Source of the DNA: an uncultured Tateyamaria sp.
GTDB lineage: Bacteria > Pseudomonadota > Alphaproteobacteria > Rhodobacterales > Rhodobacteraceae
Assembly: GCF_947503705.1 (NCBI RefSeq)
Contig: NZ_CANNES010000002.1
Coordinates: 1 to 64,000, forward strand
DNA: 64,000 nt
Direction: 5' to 3'
Positions 24,870 to 34,169 of this stretch are shown here, piece after piece. A program made the translations under genes and the position numbers. A model generated the notes under the pieces. That model saw only the letters and a program-made list of their open reading frames with translations. It had not been told where the DNA came from and ran no database searches. Position 1 is the first letter of the stretch, and every line of letters begins with the position of its first letter.

Positions 24870-26747
24870 ATGGAAGGCTTCCTCTATCAGGCCTCGATCT
24901 ATCTGGCAGCGGCCGTCATCGCCGTGCCCATCGCCGCGCGGCTGGGGCTGGGATCGGTGTTGGGGTACCTGGCGGCGGGGATCCTGATCGGCCCTGTCTT
25001 TGGCCTCGTCGGCTCCGAGACGGCAGACCTTCAGCATTTTGCAGAATTTGGCGTGGTGATGATGCTGTTCCTGATCGGGCTAGAGCTTGAACCACGCGCG
25101 CTTTGGGACATGCGCAACAAACTGCTTGGCTTGGGCGGCCTACAGGTCCTGCTGTCCACGCTGGCGATCATGGGCGTTGCCATTGCCTATCATCAGCCTT
25201 GGGGCGTTGCCCTTGCGATCGGCCTGACGCTGGCGCTGTCTTCAACGGCGATCGTGCTGCAAACCTTGTCCGAAAAAGGGTTGATGCAGACTGCGGGCGG
25301 GCGCTCCGTGTTTTCCGTTCTTTTGACACAAGACATCGCCGTTATCCCCATTCTCGCATTCCTGCCGCTCTTGGTCGTAACATTGCCCGTCCAGATCAAC
25401 GCGGACGGGTCCATCGGCGTGGGCCATGACAGCCACGGCGATGGCCACCACGGCGTAGCGATGAGCCTTGTGGATGGCCTACCTGCTTGGGGCGTGACGT
25501 TGGTGACCATCGGGGCCATCGCGGCTGTCATCCTAGCGGGCGTATTCCTGACCCGGCCCGTGTTCCGGTTCATCCACGCAGCACGGCTGCGCGAGATGTA
25601 TACCGCGCTGGCGCTGTTGATCGTCGTTTCGATTTCCTTCCTGATGATGCTGGTGGGCCTGTCCCCCGCCCTCGGCGCCTTCCTTGCGGGTGTTGTTCTA
25701 GCTAGCTCTGAATTCCGGCACGAATTGGAAAGCGACCTTGAACCGTTCAAGGGGCTCCTCCTGGGCCTCTTTTTCATCACCGTGGGGGCGGGTATCAATT
25801 TCACCCTGCTGTTCGAAGATTGGCCTGCCCTGATCTCCATGGCCGTTCTGGTGATCCTGGTCAAAGGGCTGGTACTGTATGCACTGGCGCGGGCGTTCCA
25901 CATCCATGGGCGCGACCGCTGGCTCTTTACCCTCGGGCTCGCGCAGGCGGGCGAATTCGGTTTTGTTCTGGTGGCCTTTTCCGTGGCCCAGGGTGTGATC
26001 CCGACCACCATCGCTGAGACGTTGTTGCTTGTGATCGCACTGACGATGCTGATCACCCCGCTCCTGTTCATTCTGCACGACCGGATCGCACGGCGCATGG
26101 GCGACGTAGGCGAAGAGGTAGAGGCCGACGAGATTGACCACGAAGGTCCGGTGATTATCGCCGGCATCGGGCGGTTCGGCCAAATCGTCAACAGGCTGGT
26201 GCAAGGGTCAGGGTTCAATACCGTGGTGTTGGATCACGACATGGAAACCATCGCGCTCATGCGGCGCTTCGGCTTCAAGGGGTTCCTGGGCGACCCCAGC
26301 CGCCCCGACATCCTGCATGCGGCAGGGCTGGACGAGGCCAGCGTTTTGGTCGTTGCCCTGGACGATCCCGAAACCGCGACACGTTTGGTGGCCTATGCCC
26401 GCAAGGTGCGGCCAGATTTGCATATCATTGCGCGCGCCTATGATCGGGTTCATGTCTACAGGCTTTATCAGGCCGGGGCCGATGACATCGTGCGCGAGAT
26501 GTTTGACGGCTCGCTCCGCGCGGGGCGCTACGTGCTCGAAAATCTGGGCCTGAGCGACTATGAGGCGGCTGAGGCGGAACGGGTCTTTTACAACCACGAC
26601 CGGGATGCCGTTCGCCAATTGGCCGAATTGTGGGATCCTGACAGACCCGCCTCAACAAACGATGCTTATGTCGCGCGGGCCAAAGGCCTGGAAAAGGAAT
26701 TGGAGATCGCGCTTTCAGCCCGGCAGGACAAACCGAAACGAGCGTAA
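24870..26747 (+). CDS. Kef-type K+/H+ antiporter with TrkA-N domain
   Basis: A 625-residue monovalent cation:proton antiporter-2 family protein. Residues 1-400 hold about 12 membrane helices with GLGSVLGYLAAGILIGP, the F-L-I-G-L-E-L-E-P motif and LALSSTAIVLQ. A TrkA-N (RCK) Rossmann domain follows from about residue 424 (VIIAGIGRFGQIVNRL, VVLDHD). It would export K+ in exchange for protons, gated by nucleotide binding. An unusual His-rich loop (GHDSHGDGHHG, about residues 195-205) lies between helices. ATG 24870 is well placed. KefB and KefC cannot be separated by eye, and no KefF/G ancillary gene is adjacent. Confidence 0.88.
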   Translation: MEGFLYQASIYLAAAVIAVPIAARLGLGSVLGYLAAGILIGPVFGLVGSETADLQHFAEFGVVMMLFLIGLELEPRALWDMRNKLLGLGGLQVLLSTLAIMGVAIAYHQPWGVALAIGLTLALSSTAIVLQTLSEKGLMQTAGGRSVFSVLLTQDIAVIPILAFLPLLVVTLPVQINADGSIGVGHDSHGDGHHGVAMSLVDGLPAWGVTLVTIGAIAAVILAGVFLTRPVFRFIHAARLREMYTALALLIVVSISFLMMLVGLSPALGAFLAGVVLASSEFRHELESDLEPFKGLLLGLFFITVGAGINFTLLFEDWPALISMAVLVILVKGLVLYALARAFHIHGRDRWLFTLGLAQAGEFGFVLVAFSVAQGVIPTTIAETLLLVIALTMLITPLLFILHDRIARRMGDVGEEVEADEIDHEGPVIIAGIGRFGQIVNRLVQGSGFNTVVLDHDMETIALMRRFGFKGFLGDPSRPDILHAAGLDEASVLVVALDDPETATRLVAYARKVRPDLHIIARAYDRVHVYRLYQAGADDIVREMFDGSLRAGRYVLENLGLSDYEAAEAERVFYNHDRDAVRQLAELWDPDRPASTNDAYVARAKGLEKELEIALSARQDKPKRA

Positions 26748-26780
26748 GGGGCGCGAGATCGGGGTCGGTGGGCGGGCGCC

Positions 26781-26801
26781 TTTCGGGCCACAAGCCCGAA
26801 A
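26781..26801. terminator. Hairpin between convergent Kef-type gene and cobT
   Basis: TTTCGGGC (26781-26788) pairs perfectly with GCCCGAAA (26794-26801) around CACAA. The A/T ends give a short U run on either strand, consistent with a bidirectional terminator. Confidence 0.55.
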
Positions 26802-26819
26802 CAGTCCCGCCAACCGACC

Positions 26820-27827
26820 TTATCCCGCCGCGACGCCCGCCTCCGCAAATGTGGCCATGCCGCTGTGGCACGCCACCGCACCTTTCAGAACACCAATGGC
26901 TAAAGCCGCCCCCGACCCCTCGCCCAAGCGCAAGCCAAGCTGCAACAGAGGCGCTTTGTCCAACGCCTCCAGCATCCGACCATGCGCGCCCTCGGCACTC
27001 AGGTGACCAGCCACGCAGTGGTCCAGTGCCCCGGGCGTCGTTCGCGCAAGGCAGGCAGCGGCAGCCGTGCAAATGAAGCCATCCAGGATGACCGGAATAC
27101 GCAGGCTGCGCGCCCGGGCAACAGCGCCCGCCATGCCTGCCAATTCGCGCCCGCCCAAGCGCATCAGAACATCCAGACCATCACCAGCTTCCCCATGGCG
27201 CGCCAAGCCATCTGCCACAACTTGGGTCTTTGCGCTCAGGGCGTCACCCTCGACCCCTGTCCCGCGCCCGGTCCAGTCCGCCGCCGCACCGCCAAACAGG
27301 GCCACCGCAATGGCCGAGGCGGACGTGGTATTGCCAATGCCCATCTCGCCCACCACCAAGAGGTCAGCGGCTACGTCGACTGCGTCCCAGCCTGCGCGCA
27401 AGGCGGCAACCACGTCCGCCTCCGACATGGCAGGGCCTTGGGTGAAATCTTCGGTGGGCCGATCCAGGTCCAGAGGCACGACATCCATGCGCGCGCCAAA
27501 GGTCTTGGCCAACTGGTTGATGGCCGCACCGCCATGTTCAAAATTGGCCACCATCTGCACTGTAACTTCGGGTGGGAAAGCCGAGACGCCCCGCGCGGCA
27601 ACACCGTGATTGCCCGCAAAAACGATGACCTGAGGGGCTTCCAACACCGGCTGCGGGTCACCGCGCCAACTGGCATACCACTGCGCGAGATCCTCCAACC
27701 GGCCAAGCGCACCCGGGGGTTTGGTCAACTGCCCGTTTCGGGCGGCTGCCCCTTCGGCGGCGGCGCTGTCTGCGCCCGGCATCTCAGCCAACAGGGCACG
27801 CAGCCCGTCCAGCGTGTCAAAGCCCAT
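26820..27827 (-). CDS. cobT: Nicotinate-nucleotide:dimethylbenzimidazole phosphoribosyltransferase
   Basis: A 335-residue CobT that forms alpha-ribazole phosphate for the lower ligand of cobalamin. Family marks are [45 protein letters not shown] and the catalytic-Glu loop [16 protein letters not shown] 27827 is preferred over TTG 27833 because AGGAAGA lies at proper distance. It is divergent from cobS with 74 bases between starts, too short for a cobalamin riboswitch. Together they indicate lower-ligand assembly and attachment. Confidence 0.95.
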   Translation of the reverse strand: MGFDTLDGLRALLAEMPGADSAAAEGAAARNGQLTKPPGALGRLEDLAQWYASWRGDPQPVLEAPQVIVFAGNHGVAARGVSAFPPEVTVQMVANFEHGGAAINQLAKTFGARMDVVPLDLDRPTEDFTQGPAMSEADVVAALRAGWDAVDVAADLLVVGEMGIGNTTSASAIAVALFGGAAADWTGRGTGVEGDALSAKTQVVADGLARHGEAGDGLDVLMRLGGRELAGMAGAVARARSLRIPVILDGFICTAAAACLARTTPGALDHCVAGHLSAEGAHGRMLEALDKAPLLQLGLRLGEGSGAALAIGVLKGAVACHSGMATFAEAGVAAG

Positions 27828-27901
27828 CGTCAATCTTCCTCTTGCCTGTCCCAGCCTTGGTCATTACCCAATGCCAACCCGCCCGCAAGTCAGGACCGGA
27901 C

Positions 27902-28663
27902 ATGGAAACCGAAAAAACCGACACCGGGCCTGCCTCGATGCTTTGGGACGTGCCTGCGGCGCTGGTCTTGCTGACCCGGTTGCCTGTACCTGCTTTGCCC
28001 TCAAAAGCTTTTGCCGACCCGGCACGCGCCGTCTGGGCCTATCCGTTGGTGGGCCTTATCCTTGCGCTGATCACCGGCGCGTTGATCAGTCTGAGCGCGG
28101 CGCTCGGCCTGCCCGCCCCCATCATAGCCGGGCTTGTTCTGGGTGTGTTGATCCTGCTGACGGGGGCGATGCATGAGGACGGCCTGGCCGACAGCGCCGA
28201 TGGCCTTTGGGGCGGACACGACCGCGCCCGCAGGCTTGAGATCATGAAGGACAGCCGGATTGGTGCTTACGGCGTTCTGGCCTTGATCGTGGTGATGGGT
28301 CTGCGCTGGATGGGCCTGGCCGAAGCCACGTGGCCCGCCATCGTCGCTGCATTGGTTCTGTCCCGGATGATGATGCCGGCCTTGATGCTTGCCCTGCCTC
28401 ATGCGCGCAGCGATGGCTTGTCCCACAGCGTCGGTGCGCCACCTCGGTCAAGCGTTCTGGCCGGTGTTTTCATCGGGACCGTTATCGCCGTGGCATGTGT
28501 CGGGATGGCGGGGGTCATTGCCCTGTGCATCGCAGGCTTATCGACGGTTGCCATCGGCGTGATCGCCCGCCGAAAAATCGGCGGACAGACCGGCGATATT
28601 TTGGGGGCCACGCAGATTTTGACCGAACTGTCGGTGCTGCTGAGCCTTGTTGCGATGGCATAA
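27902..28663 (+). CDS. cobS: Adenosylcobinamide-GDP ribazoletransferase (cobalamin synthase)
   Basis: A 253-residue polytopic inner-membrane enzyme that joins adenosylcobinamide-GDP and alpha-ribazole. The opening VPAALVLLTRLPVPALP and the metal-binding acidic motif HEDGLADSADGLWGG are diagnostic, followed by KDSRIGAYGVLAL. Six or seven hydrophobic spans are apparent. It is divergent from cobT and ends at a strong palindromic terminator. Confidence 0.95.
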   Translation: METEKTDTGPASMLWDVPAALVLLTRLPVPALPSKAFADPARAVWAYPLVGLILALITGALISLSAALGLPAPIIAGLVLGVLILLTGAMHEDGLADSADGLWGGHDRARRLEIMKDSRIGAYGVLALIVVMGLRWMGLAEATWPAIVAALVLSRMMMPALMLALPHARSDGLSHSVGAPPRSSVLAGVFIGTVIAVACVGMAGVIALCIAGLSTVAIGVIARRKIGGQTGDILGATQILTELSVLLSLVAMA

Positions 28664-28665
28664 AA

Positions 28666-28691
28666 AAACGTGTCCCCGCGGGGACACGTTT
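28666..28691. terminator. Bidirectional terminator between cobS and carD
   Basis: A perfect palindrome of 26 bases centred on GC: AAACGTGTCCCC (28666-28677) with GGGGACACGTTT (28680-28691). A-rich and T-rich flanks serve both the plus-strand cobS and the minus-strand carD, whose stop is at 28727. Confidence 0.8.
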
Positions 28692-28726
28692 GCTTTCAAC
28701 CGCTTACGCGGCGCGTTAACCGAATT

Positions 28727-29239
28727 TTAAGCGGCGATACGGCTGCTCAGCACGTCGCCGACTTCTTTGGCGGCCGCATTTTCGTCCCCACCGGACACGG
28801 CGGCAACTTCGCGGGTCAAACGCTCAAGAGCGGCCTCGTACAGTTGACGCTCAGAATAGCTTTGCTCGCGCTGATCGTCGGTGCGGTGCAGGTCGCGCAC
28901 AACTTCGGCAATGGCGATCAGGTCGCCCGAGTTGATCTTTTGCTCGTATTCCTGCGCGCGACGCGACCACATGGCCCGCTTGACCTTGGCCTTGCCCTTG
29001 AGGGTCTTCATCGCGGCGCTGATCACGTCAGGGCTCGACAGGGCGCGCATCCCGATGTCGGTGGCCTTGTTCGTGGGCACGCGCAGCGTCATCTTGTCCT
29101 TTTCGAACGAGATCACAAACAGCTCAAGCGAAATACCGGCCACTTCCTGGCTCTCGATCGACACGATCTGGCCAACCCCGTGGGCGGGATACACAACATA
29201 CTCATTGGGGCGGAAGTCGAGATTCTTCGATTTTGTCAT
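28727..29239 (-). CDS. carD: CarD family RNA polymerase-binding transcription regulator
   Basis: A 170-residue CarD/CdnL protein. The amino-terminal Tudor-like RNA-polymerase-interacting domain (NEYVVYPAHGVGQIVSIES, then KMTLRVPTNKA) precedes a helical DNA-binding domain containing the RAMWSRRAQEYEQKINSGD segment with the conserved Trp. CarD stabilises open complexes at rRNA and other promoters, and in Rhodobacter-type bacteria it is an important activator. A 306-base leader region separates it from fdxA upstream. Confidence 0.92.
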   Translation of the reverse strand: MTKSKNLDFRPNEYVVYPAHGVGQIVSIESQEVAGISLELFVISFEKDKMTLRVPTNKATDIGMRALSSPDVISAAMKTLKGKAKVKRAMWSRRAQEYEQKINSGDLIAIAEVVRDLHRTDDQREQSYSERQLYEAALERLTREVAAVSGGDENAAAKEVGDVLSSRIAA

Positions 29240-29545
29240 TCTTGGTCCTCATATGACGCCCGGACGTGGCACCGGAGTTCTGACAGTCAAAACCGCATCA
29301 GGCGGGGCAAGCATTGCCACGTCTCGGTGCGGTTTATTTCAGATTTCACAGGCCTCACCGCGAGTGAAAGGGTAAGGCAACCCATCGTCCATTGGTCGTT
29401 TATGAAGGAATCATAACACAAAAACGGGTCCACAGAAAGCTTACCCTAGGTCACCACCCGAAAAGGGGCGGTTTTTCAAAGTGCTACAGGCCGATTGTGA
29501 TGCAGCAGGCGCAGCATGACGCGCCCCAAAAGCGATTCGGTGCGT
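29240..29545 (-). other. Upstream region of carD with structured leader
   Basis: No gene is seen in these 306 bases. On the minus strand a possible -10 (TATGAT, complement of 29410-29415) lies about 170 bases before carD, so the transcript would have a long 5' leader. Within it AAACCGCA pairs with TGCGGTTT (about 29289-29335), enclosing a smaller GGCAA/TTGCC hairpin. This could be a regulatory leader for carD or simply the terminator of the fdxA transcript. On the plus strand, CCACCC/GGGGCGG followed by TTTTT near 29455-29478 looks terminator-like without a gene to serve. Confidence 0.35.
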
Positions 29546-29881
29546 TTATCCGCCCTCGCCCGCATTTTCCGAAAACAGCTCAAGCTTGCCGGGTTTGCCA
29601 TCCATCTCATCTGCCGTCGGCAGCGGGTCTTTCTTGGTGACGATCACAGGCCACATCTCGGAATATTTGCGGTTGAACTCGACCCATTTTTCCATGTCCG
29701 GCTCGGTGTCCGGGCGGATGGCATCGGCGGGGCATTCCGGCTCGCAGACGCCGCAATCGATACACTCGTCAGGGTGGATGACCAGCATGTTCTCGCCTTC
29801 GTAAAAGCAATCCACCGGGCACACCTCGACGCAGTCGGTGTATTTGCAGGCGATGCAACTGTCATTGACGATATAGGTCAT
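29546..29881 (-). CDS. fdxA: Seven-iron ferredoxin FdxA
   Basis: A 111-residue bacterial ferredoxin with one 3Fe-4S and one 4Fe-4S centre. The first Cys set ([17 protein letters not shown]) and the second ([16 protein letters not shown]) are in the FdxA arrangement. The acidic tail and [16 protein letters not shown] segment match the proteobacterial seven-iron family. ATG 29881. It lies 53 bases after the S4-domain gene on the same strand, a conserved neighbourhood in this order. Electron partners are unknown. Confidence 0.93.
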   Translation of the reverse strand: MTYIVNDSCIACKYTDCVEVCPVDCFYEGENMLVIHPDECIDCGVCEPECPADAIRPDTEPDMEKWVEFNRKYSEMWPVIVTKKDPLPTADEMDGKPGKLELFSENAGEGG

Positions 29882-29934
29882 GCGGAAGGCTCATGTGGCT
29901 AGGGTCAGAAGACTAGCTAAATCAGCCGCCCGGA

Positions 29935-30321
29935 TCATTCAAGGTGGCGCGCGCGCGAAAGATCAGCTTGCCGCCTGTCGCGCTTGGTTGGGCGGCCTTT
30001 TCCCTCGAATTTGGGGTTTTCCGGAACAGCGTCCTTCCGGGGTGGTGGCGGCGGGGACATATCGGTGTAAAGCGCTTGGGCCTCGGGCGCGGGGCCGCGC
30101 CTGTTGCCGATGGCCACAACCTCGACGATCCGAACATGATCGCCGATGGCAAAGGTCAACACGTCGCCTGCTGTCACGGTGGTCGCGCGTTTCGTGACCC
30201 GCTCGCCGTTCACCCGCACGTCACCTGCGGTCACGCGGGCCGCAGAGAGGGATCGTGTTTTGAAGAACCGCGCAAACCACAGCCATTTGTCCAGACGCAG
30301 TTTGGGCGCCGGGTCAGACAC
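29935..30321 (-). CDS. S4-domain RNA-binding protein (HslR-like)
   Basis: A 128-residue protein whose first 70 residues form an S4 RNA-binding domain (LRLDKWLWFARFFKTRSLSA, VNGERVTKRATTV). A Pro-rich, basic, disordered tail follows. It resembles the heat-shock protein Hsp15/HslR, which binds stalled 50S subunits carrying peptidyl-tRNA. The start is GTG at 30321, directly abutting the helicase stop, so translation is coupled to the helicase gene. A joint RNA-related role is inferred. Confidence 0.85.
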   Translation of the reverse strand: MSDPAPKLRLDKWLWFARFFKTRSLSAARVTAGDVRVNGERVTKRATTVTAGDVLTFAIGDHVRIVEVVAIGNRRGPAPEAQALYTDMSPPPPPRKDAVPENPKFEGKGRPTKRDRRQADLSRARHLE

Positions 30322-33213
30322 TTAGCTGTTGTCCTTGAGCCCCATGAGGGCTGCGGCAAACGGGTTGTCCGGGTCGATCTTCTTTTCGGGTTTGGGAGGG
30401 CGGGCAGAGAAGTTTTGCCCCTTGTTGCCACCAGGCTTGCGCGCCCCTTTGGGGCCACCCTTGCCTTGGGGCTTGCCCTTGCCGCGCGGTTTGCCCGCCC
30501 CTTGCGGTGCGCCGCGCCCGCGTGGGTTGGCCATACGGCCCCAGGTGAAGGTGTAGAACACCTCGGTCTCGACCGCGGCTGTGGCCGTGTCGGGGGCTGT
30601 GCCGGGGTCGATCTCCGTCTCGGAATTGACCGGCACACCGGGACTTTCCTCGGGCGTTTCGGACGCTTCAGCGATGATCGGGGCGATGCCTTCGTCCACG
30701 ATGTCGCCTGTGCCTTCGGGCACGTCCGCAGGAGACGCGGCCACGTCGTCAGCACCGGTGGCCGGAGCCAAATCGCCTGCATCCATCACGGCCGTGTCGG
30801 CGTCCGGTTTGGCGGCGATCGCGGCATCCACCGCTTTGACCTTCTCCCGCTCGCCTTTTTCAGCCTTGTAGCCAAGCCCTTCCATCAGGGCCGCGAACTG
30901 TTCCAGCGTCATGCCCGTGATCGACAGCATGTCTGCCTTGGCCTCGAACCCGCCGCGCGAATCCTCGGCCCGCAGCATGTCGGCCAGACGTTCCAGCATA
31001 TCGATGCGGATCGCCCGGTCACCTGCGTTGCGGTAGCCTGCCATCGTGTCGGCCCCTTGCGGCGCGTCTTTCATCGCGGGGATCGTGACCAGCCCCGGGG
31101 GAGGCGATTCGGGGAATTCGGACAACCCTTGAGCCAACGACCACAGAACAAGACGCAAGCGCGTAGGCGCGGGTTTCAGCAGAAGGGGCATGAAGATCGT
31201 GAACTGACCAAAGCGGATGCCGTGCTTGCGCAGCGCGCCGCGCGCGTCCTGATCCAGTGCCTTGACCTCGTCGGCCACAGCCGCGCGGGGCAGCACGCCC
31301 ATCGCCTCGACCATGCGAAAGGCAAAGCCCTTGGCCAGACCGGCCAGCGCCTCGTCCCGCTGCATCGCCACAAGCGGCTCAAACAGGGCGGCCACTTTGC
31401 GGTCGATGAAATGCTGCAAGCGGCGCTGCACCTTTTGGGCCACGTCCGCGCCTGCCACATCGTCCACAAACACTTCGACCTGCGGTTTCAGGGGGTCAGA
31501 ACCCGCCACCAGCTTGCCCACAGCGGACGCGCCCCACATGAGGCCGCCTTGCTCTGTATAGTCAATCTCGGTGTCCGGCGCGTTATAGAACCGGTCCGCC
31601 CGAAGGTGGAAATGGGGGGCGAGCGCCTGCAAGGCCGCCGTCTTGATTGTCTTGGCTTCGGCCGCGCCTGCGCCCTTGTCCTGAGAAAAACGGAACCCGT
31701 CCAACTTGCCGACGAACTCGCCTTCGACAGTCACTTCACCTGCGTCATTCACTTCGGCCACCATGGCCTCCTTCTGGCCTAGCCGGCGCAACAAGACTGA
31801 GGTGCGCCGGTCTACAAATCTTTGAGTCAGCTTTTCATGAAGAGCATCTGACAGTCGGTCTTCTACATGGCGCGTCTCGCGACGCCAATGGTCTATCTCG
31901 TCCACCCAGCCTTTCCGCTGGGCCACGTAGGTCCATGTGCGGATAAACGCCAAGCGTTTGCTGATCGCGTCAATGTCCCCGTCGGTGCGGTCGATCCGTT
32001 TGATCTGGCGCGCCATGAAGTCGTTGGGGATGCCGCCGCGTTCGTGCAAATACCGAAAGATAACGTCCAACAGGCTGGAATGTTCCTGGTGGCTGATCCC
32101 GCGGAAGTCGGGCACCCGACATACGTCCCAGAGCAGACGTACTGACGGCGCATCGGTGCAGCGCGCTGTGACTTCGGCACTTTCCGCCAGCGATTTGAGC
32201 GCCATCAGGTCGTCAGCCTCGCGGGCGCGGACCAGGACATCGTGATCCGGCGGGGCCTCTAGGCTGCGCACCAGTGCGTCGATGGTGCCGAATTGCAGGG
32301 CGTGGTTGCGCCATTGCAGTTTGTTGAGCGGGGTAAAGCGGTGATCCATGATCGCCTGCGCCACGCCGTCTTCAAGCGGGCGCACATCGCCTGTAACACC
32401 GAATGTTCCGTCCTTCTGGCCGCGTCCCGCCCGGCCCGCGATCTGGGCCAGTTCGTTCGGGGCCAATGGGCGCATGCGCCGTCCGTCGAATTTCGACAGC
32501 GAGGAAAAGGCAACATGGTCGATATCAAGGTTGAGCCCCATGCCGATGGCGTCGGTGGCCACCAGAAAATCGACCTCGCCGTTCTGGTACATGTCCACTT
32601 GAGCATTGCGCGTGCGGGGGGAAAGCGCACCCATGACCACCGCTGCCCCGCCCTTTTGGCGGCGGATCAGTTCGGCGATGGCATAGACGTTGTCGACCGA
32701 GAACCCCACGATGGCGCTGCGCGGGCGCATCCGACTGACTTTCTTCTGGCCCGAATAGACCAGTTGTGACATGCGCTCGCGCTGCATGTACTGGGCCTCG
32801 GGCACCAGGGCGCGGATGGGGCCGCGCATCGTGTCAGCCCCCAGAAACAGTGTTTCGTGCAAGCCGCGTGCCCGCAAGAGCCTGTCGGTAAACACATGCC
32901 CGCGTTCTGGGTCGGCACAGAGCTGGATTTCGTCAATGGCCAGGAAATCGACGCCCATGCCCTCTGGCATCGCCTCGACGGTGCAGACCCAATATTGGGT
33001 GCGGGGCGGCACGATCCGTTCCTCGCCGGTCACAAGTGCCACGACAGAGGGGCCGCGCAAGGCCACGATCCTGTCATAGACCTCGCGGGCCAAAAGCCGC
33101 AGCGGCAGGCCGATCACCCCGGTCCGGTGCCCCAGCATGCGATCAATGGCGTAGGTGGTTTTACCTGTATTGGTGGGGCCGAGAACGGCCACCACACGTG
33201 CGTCGCCCGACAT
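30322..33213 (-). CDS. SUV3-like DExH RNA/DNA helicase with basic RGG-like tail
   Basis: A 963-residue helicase. Walker A (GPTNTGKTTYA) is near residue 13, motif II is DEIQL near 93, motif V is ATDAIGMGLNLDIDH, and motif VI is QIAGRAGRG. This set fits the SUV3/MgpS-like branch found in alphaproteobacteria and mitochondria. A long middle region has no name I can give. Residues about 780-900 are acidic and low-complexity, and the last 60 are Gly/Lys/Arg-rich (GKPRGKGKPQGKGG), suited to RNA binding. It starts 18 bases after the TPR gene and is coupled to the S4 gene. Confidence 0.88.
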   Translation of the reverse strand: MSGDARVVAVLGPTNTGKTTYAIDRMLGHRTGVIGLPLRLLAREVYDRIVALRGPSVVALVTGEERIVPPRTQYWVCTVEAMPEGMGVDFLAIDEIQLCADPERGHVFTDRLLRARGLHETLFLGADTMRGPIRALVPEAQYMQRERMSQLVYSGQKKVSRMRPRSAIVGFSVDNVYAIAELIRRQKGGAAVVMGALSPRTRNAQVDMYQNGEVDFLVATDAIGMGLNLDIDHVAFSSLSKFDGRRMRPLAPNELAQIAGRAGRGQKDGTFGVTGDVRPLEDGVAQAIMDHRFTPLNKLQWRNHALQFGTIDALVRSLEAPPDHDVLVRAREADDLMALKSLAESAEVTARCTDAPSVRLLWDVCRVPDFRGISHQEHSSLLDVIFRYLHERGGIPNDFMARQIKRIDRTDGDIDAISKRLAFIRTWTYVAQRKGWVDEIDHWRRETRHVEDRLSDALHEKLTQRFVDRRTSVLLRRLGQKEAMVAEVNDAGEVTVEGEFVGKLDGFRFSQDKGAGAAEAKTIKTAALQALAPHFHLRADRFYNAPDTEIDYTEQGGLMWGASAVGKLVAGSDPLKPQVEVFVDDVAGADVAQKVQRRLQHFIDRKVAALFEPLVAMQRDEALAGLAKGFAFRMVEAMGVLPRAAVADEVKALDQDARGALRKHGIRFGQFTIFMPLLLKPAPTRLRLVLWSLAQGLSEFPESPPPGLVTIPAMKDAPQGADTMAGYRNAGDRAIRIDMLERLADMLRAEDSRGGFEAKADMLSITGMTLEQFAALMEGLGYKAEKGEREKVKAVDAAIAAKPDADTAVMDAGDLAPATGADDVAASPADVPEGTGDIVDEGIAPIIAEASETPEESPGVPVNSETEIDPGTAPDTATAAVETEVFYTFTWGRMANPRGRGAPQGAGKPRGKGKPQGKGGPKGARKPGGNKGQNFSARPPKPEKKIDPDNPFAAALMGLKDNS

Positions 33214-33231
33214 GGGCTGTCCCCCAACTGC

Positions 33232-33804
33232 TCAGAGCGTGCGCCCGATGCCTCGGCTTTGAAGTTGCTCTTGGGCCTTGGTGGCGTTTTCGTGGTTGGG
33301 ATGCAAGTCGAGGACTTGGGAAAAGGCCTGTTCAGCCCGGCGCAGGTCGCCAAATTCCTGCAACATCACACCCAACCCGAAAAGGGCGTTGTAGTTATCG
33401 GGGTTCAGGATCAGCGCCTTTTGCAGGTCATCCAGTGCGGGGCCATAAAGCCCCTTCATGTAATAGGCGGTGGCGCGCGCATGCCAGCCTTCGGCAAAGT
33501 CGGGGGCGTGGTCAGTCACGGCGGTCAGATGCTCGATGGCGGCGTCGAGGTCCTCTTCCTCCATCGCTTCGCGTCCGCGGCGCAACAGCATGTCGAGCGA
33601 TGTGGAGCCTGATTGCGACCACGCCCGCTCGATATCGCGGCTGATGCGCGTGGCCTCGGCGGCCTCGGCCCCGCGCAGCGCAGCAAGCAGGTCGTCAATC
33701 CGAGACGCGTCATCCGTGGATTGCGCTGCCAAAGGTAAGGAATTCCCTACTGTCAGTAAAAGTGCCGTGACGACAGGGTAGAGTTTGCGAAGTCGAGTGC
33801 CCAT
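33232..33804 (-). CDS. Exported TPR-repeat protein
   Basis: A 190-residue protein with a signal peptide (RLRKLYPVVTALLLTVGNSL, cleavage near AAQS) and at least three tetratricopeptide repeats (AIEHLTAVTDHAPDFAEGWH, ALDDLQKALILNPDN, AEQAFSQVLDLHPNHENA). It is probably periplasmic and scaffolds protein contacts. ATG 33804 starts the signal peptide; ATG 33840 is an alternative, and neither has a strong Shine-Dalgarno. First gene of the minus-strand helicase block and divergent from the SCP2 gene. Confidence 0.82.
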   Translation of the reverse strand: MGTRLRKLYPVVTALLLTVGNSLPLAAQSTDDASRIDDLLAALRGAEAAEATRISRDIERAWSQSGSTSLDMLLRRGREAMEEEDLDAAIEHLTAVTDHAPDFAEGWHARATAYYMKGLYGPALDDLQKALILNPDNYNALFGLGVMLQEFGDLRRAEQAFSQVLDLHPNHENATKAQEQLQSRGIGRTL

Positions 33805-33878
33805 AACAGGGAATGTAACAGCCCTGTTCCGATTTTCCATATCCAAGAGCAGGCCAGCCAACAAAAAGGGCATCAAAC

Positions 33879-34169
33879 ATGAGTGACACGCTGAACGAAG
33901 CCGTTGCGGTCTTGAACCAAAAACTGGCAGGCGCCGATTTTTCGGGCACCGCAAAATTCGACGTTGCAGGCGAAGGCGCGATTATCATCGACGCTGACGG
34001 CGCCCGCATTGCGGATGACGACGCCGATGTGACCCTGTCCGCCGATGCCGACACGTTCCGGTCGATCCTTGAGGGCGACACCAACCCCACATCCGCCTTC
34101 ATGACCGGTAAACTGTCGGTGGACGGAGACATGGGCAAGGCGATGCAATTGGCGTCTGTGCTGGCCTGA
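33879..34169 (+). CDS. SCP2 sterol-binding domain protein
   Basis: A 96-residue stand-alone SCP2 domain, a lipid-binding fold. Typical segments are GTAKFDVAGEGAIIID, DVTLSADADTFRSILEG and the helix containing FMTGKLSVDGDMGKAMQL. Its stop overlaps the start of the hydrolase gene (TGATG), so the two are translated together, which suggests a lipid-related job for the pair. Confidence 0.9.
   Translation: MSDTLNEAVAVLNQKLAGADFSGTAKFDVAGEGAIIIDADGARIADDDADVTLSADADTFRSILEGDTNPTSAFMTGKLSVDGDMGKAMQLASVLA

Noticed and set aside
27828-27901. Cobalamin riboswitch between cobT and cobS
   Set aside because: The 74-base divergent gap is too short and lacks a B12-box-like sequence.
29944-31782. A 612-codon open frame antisense to the helicase and S4 genes
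   Set aside because: The minus-strand genes show clear helicase and S4 motifs; the plus-strand frame is His/Arg/Gly-rich shadow sequence.
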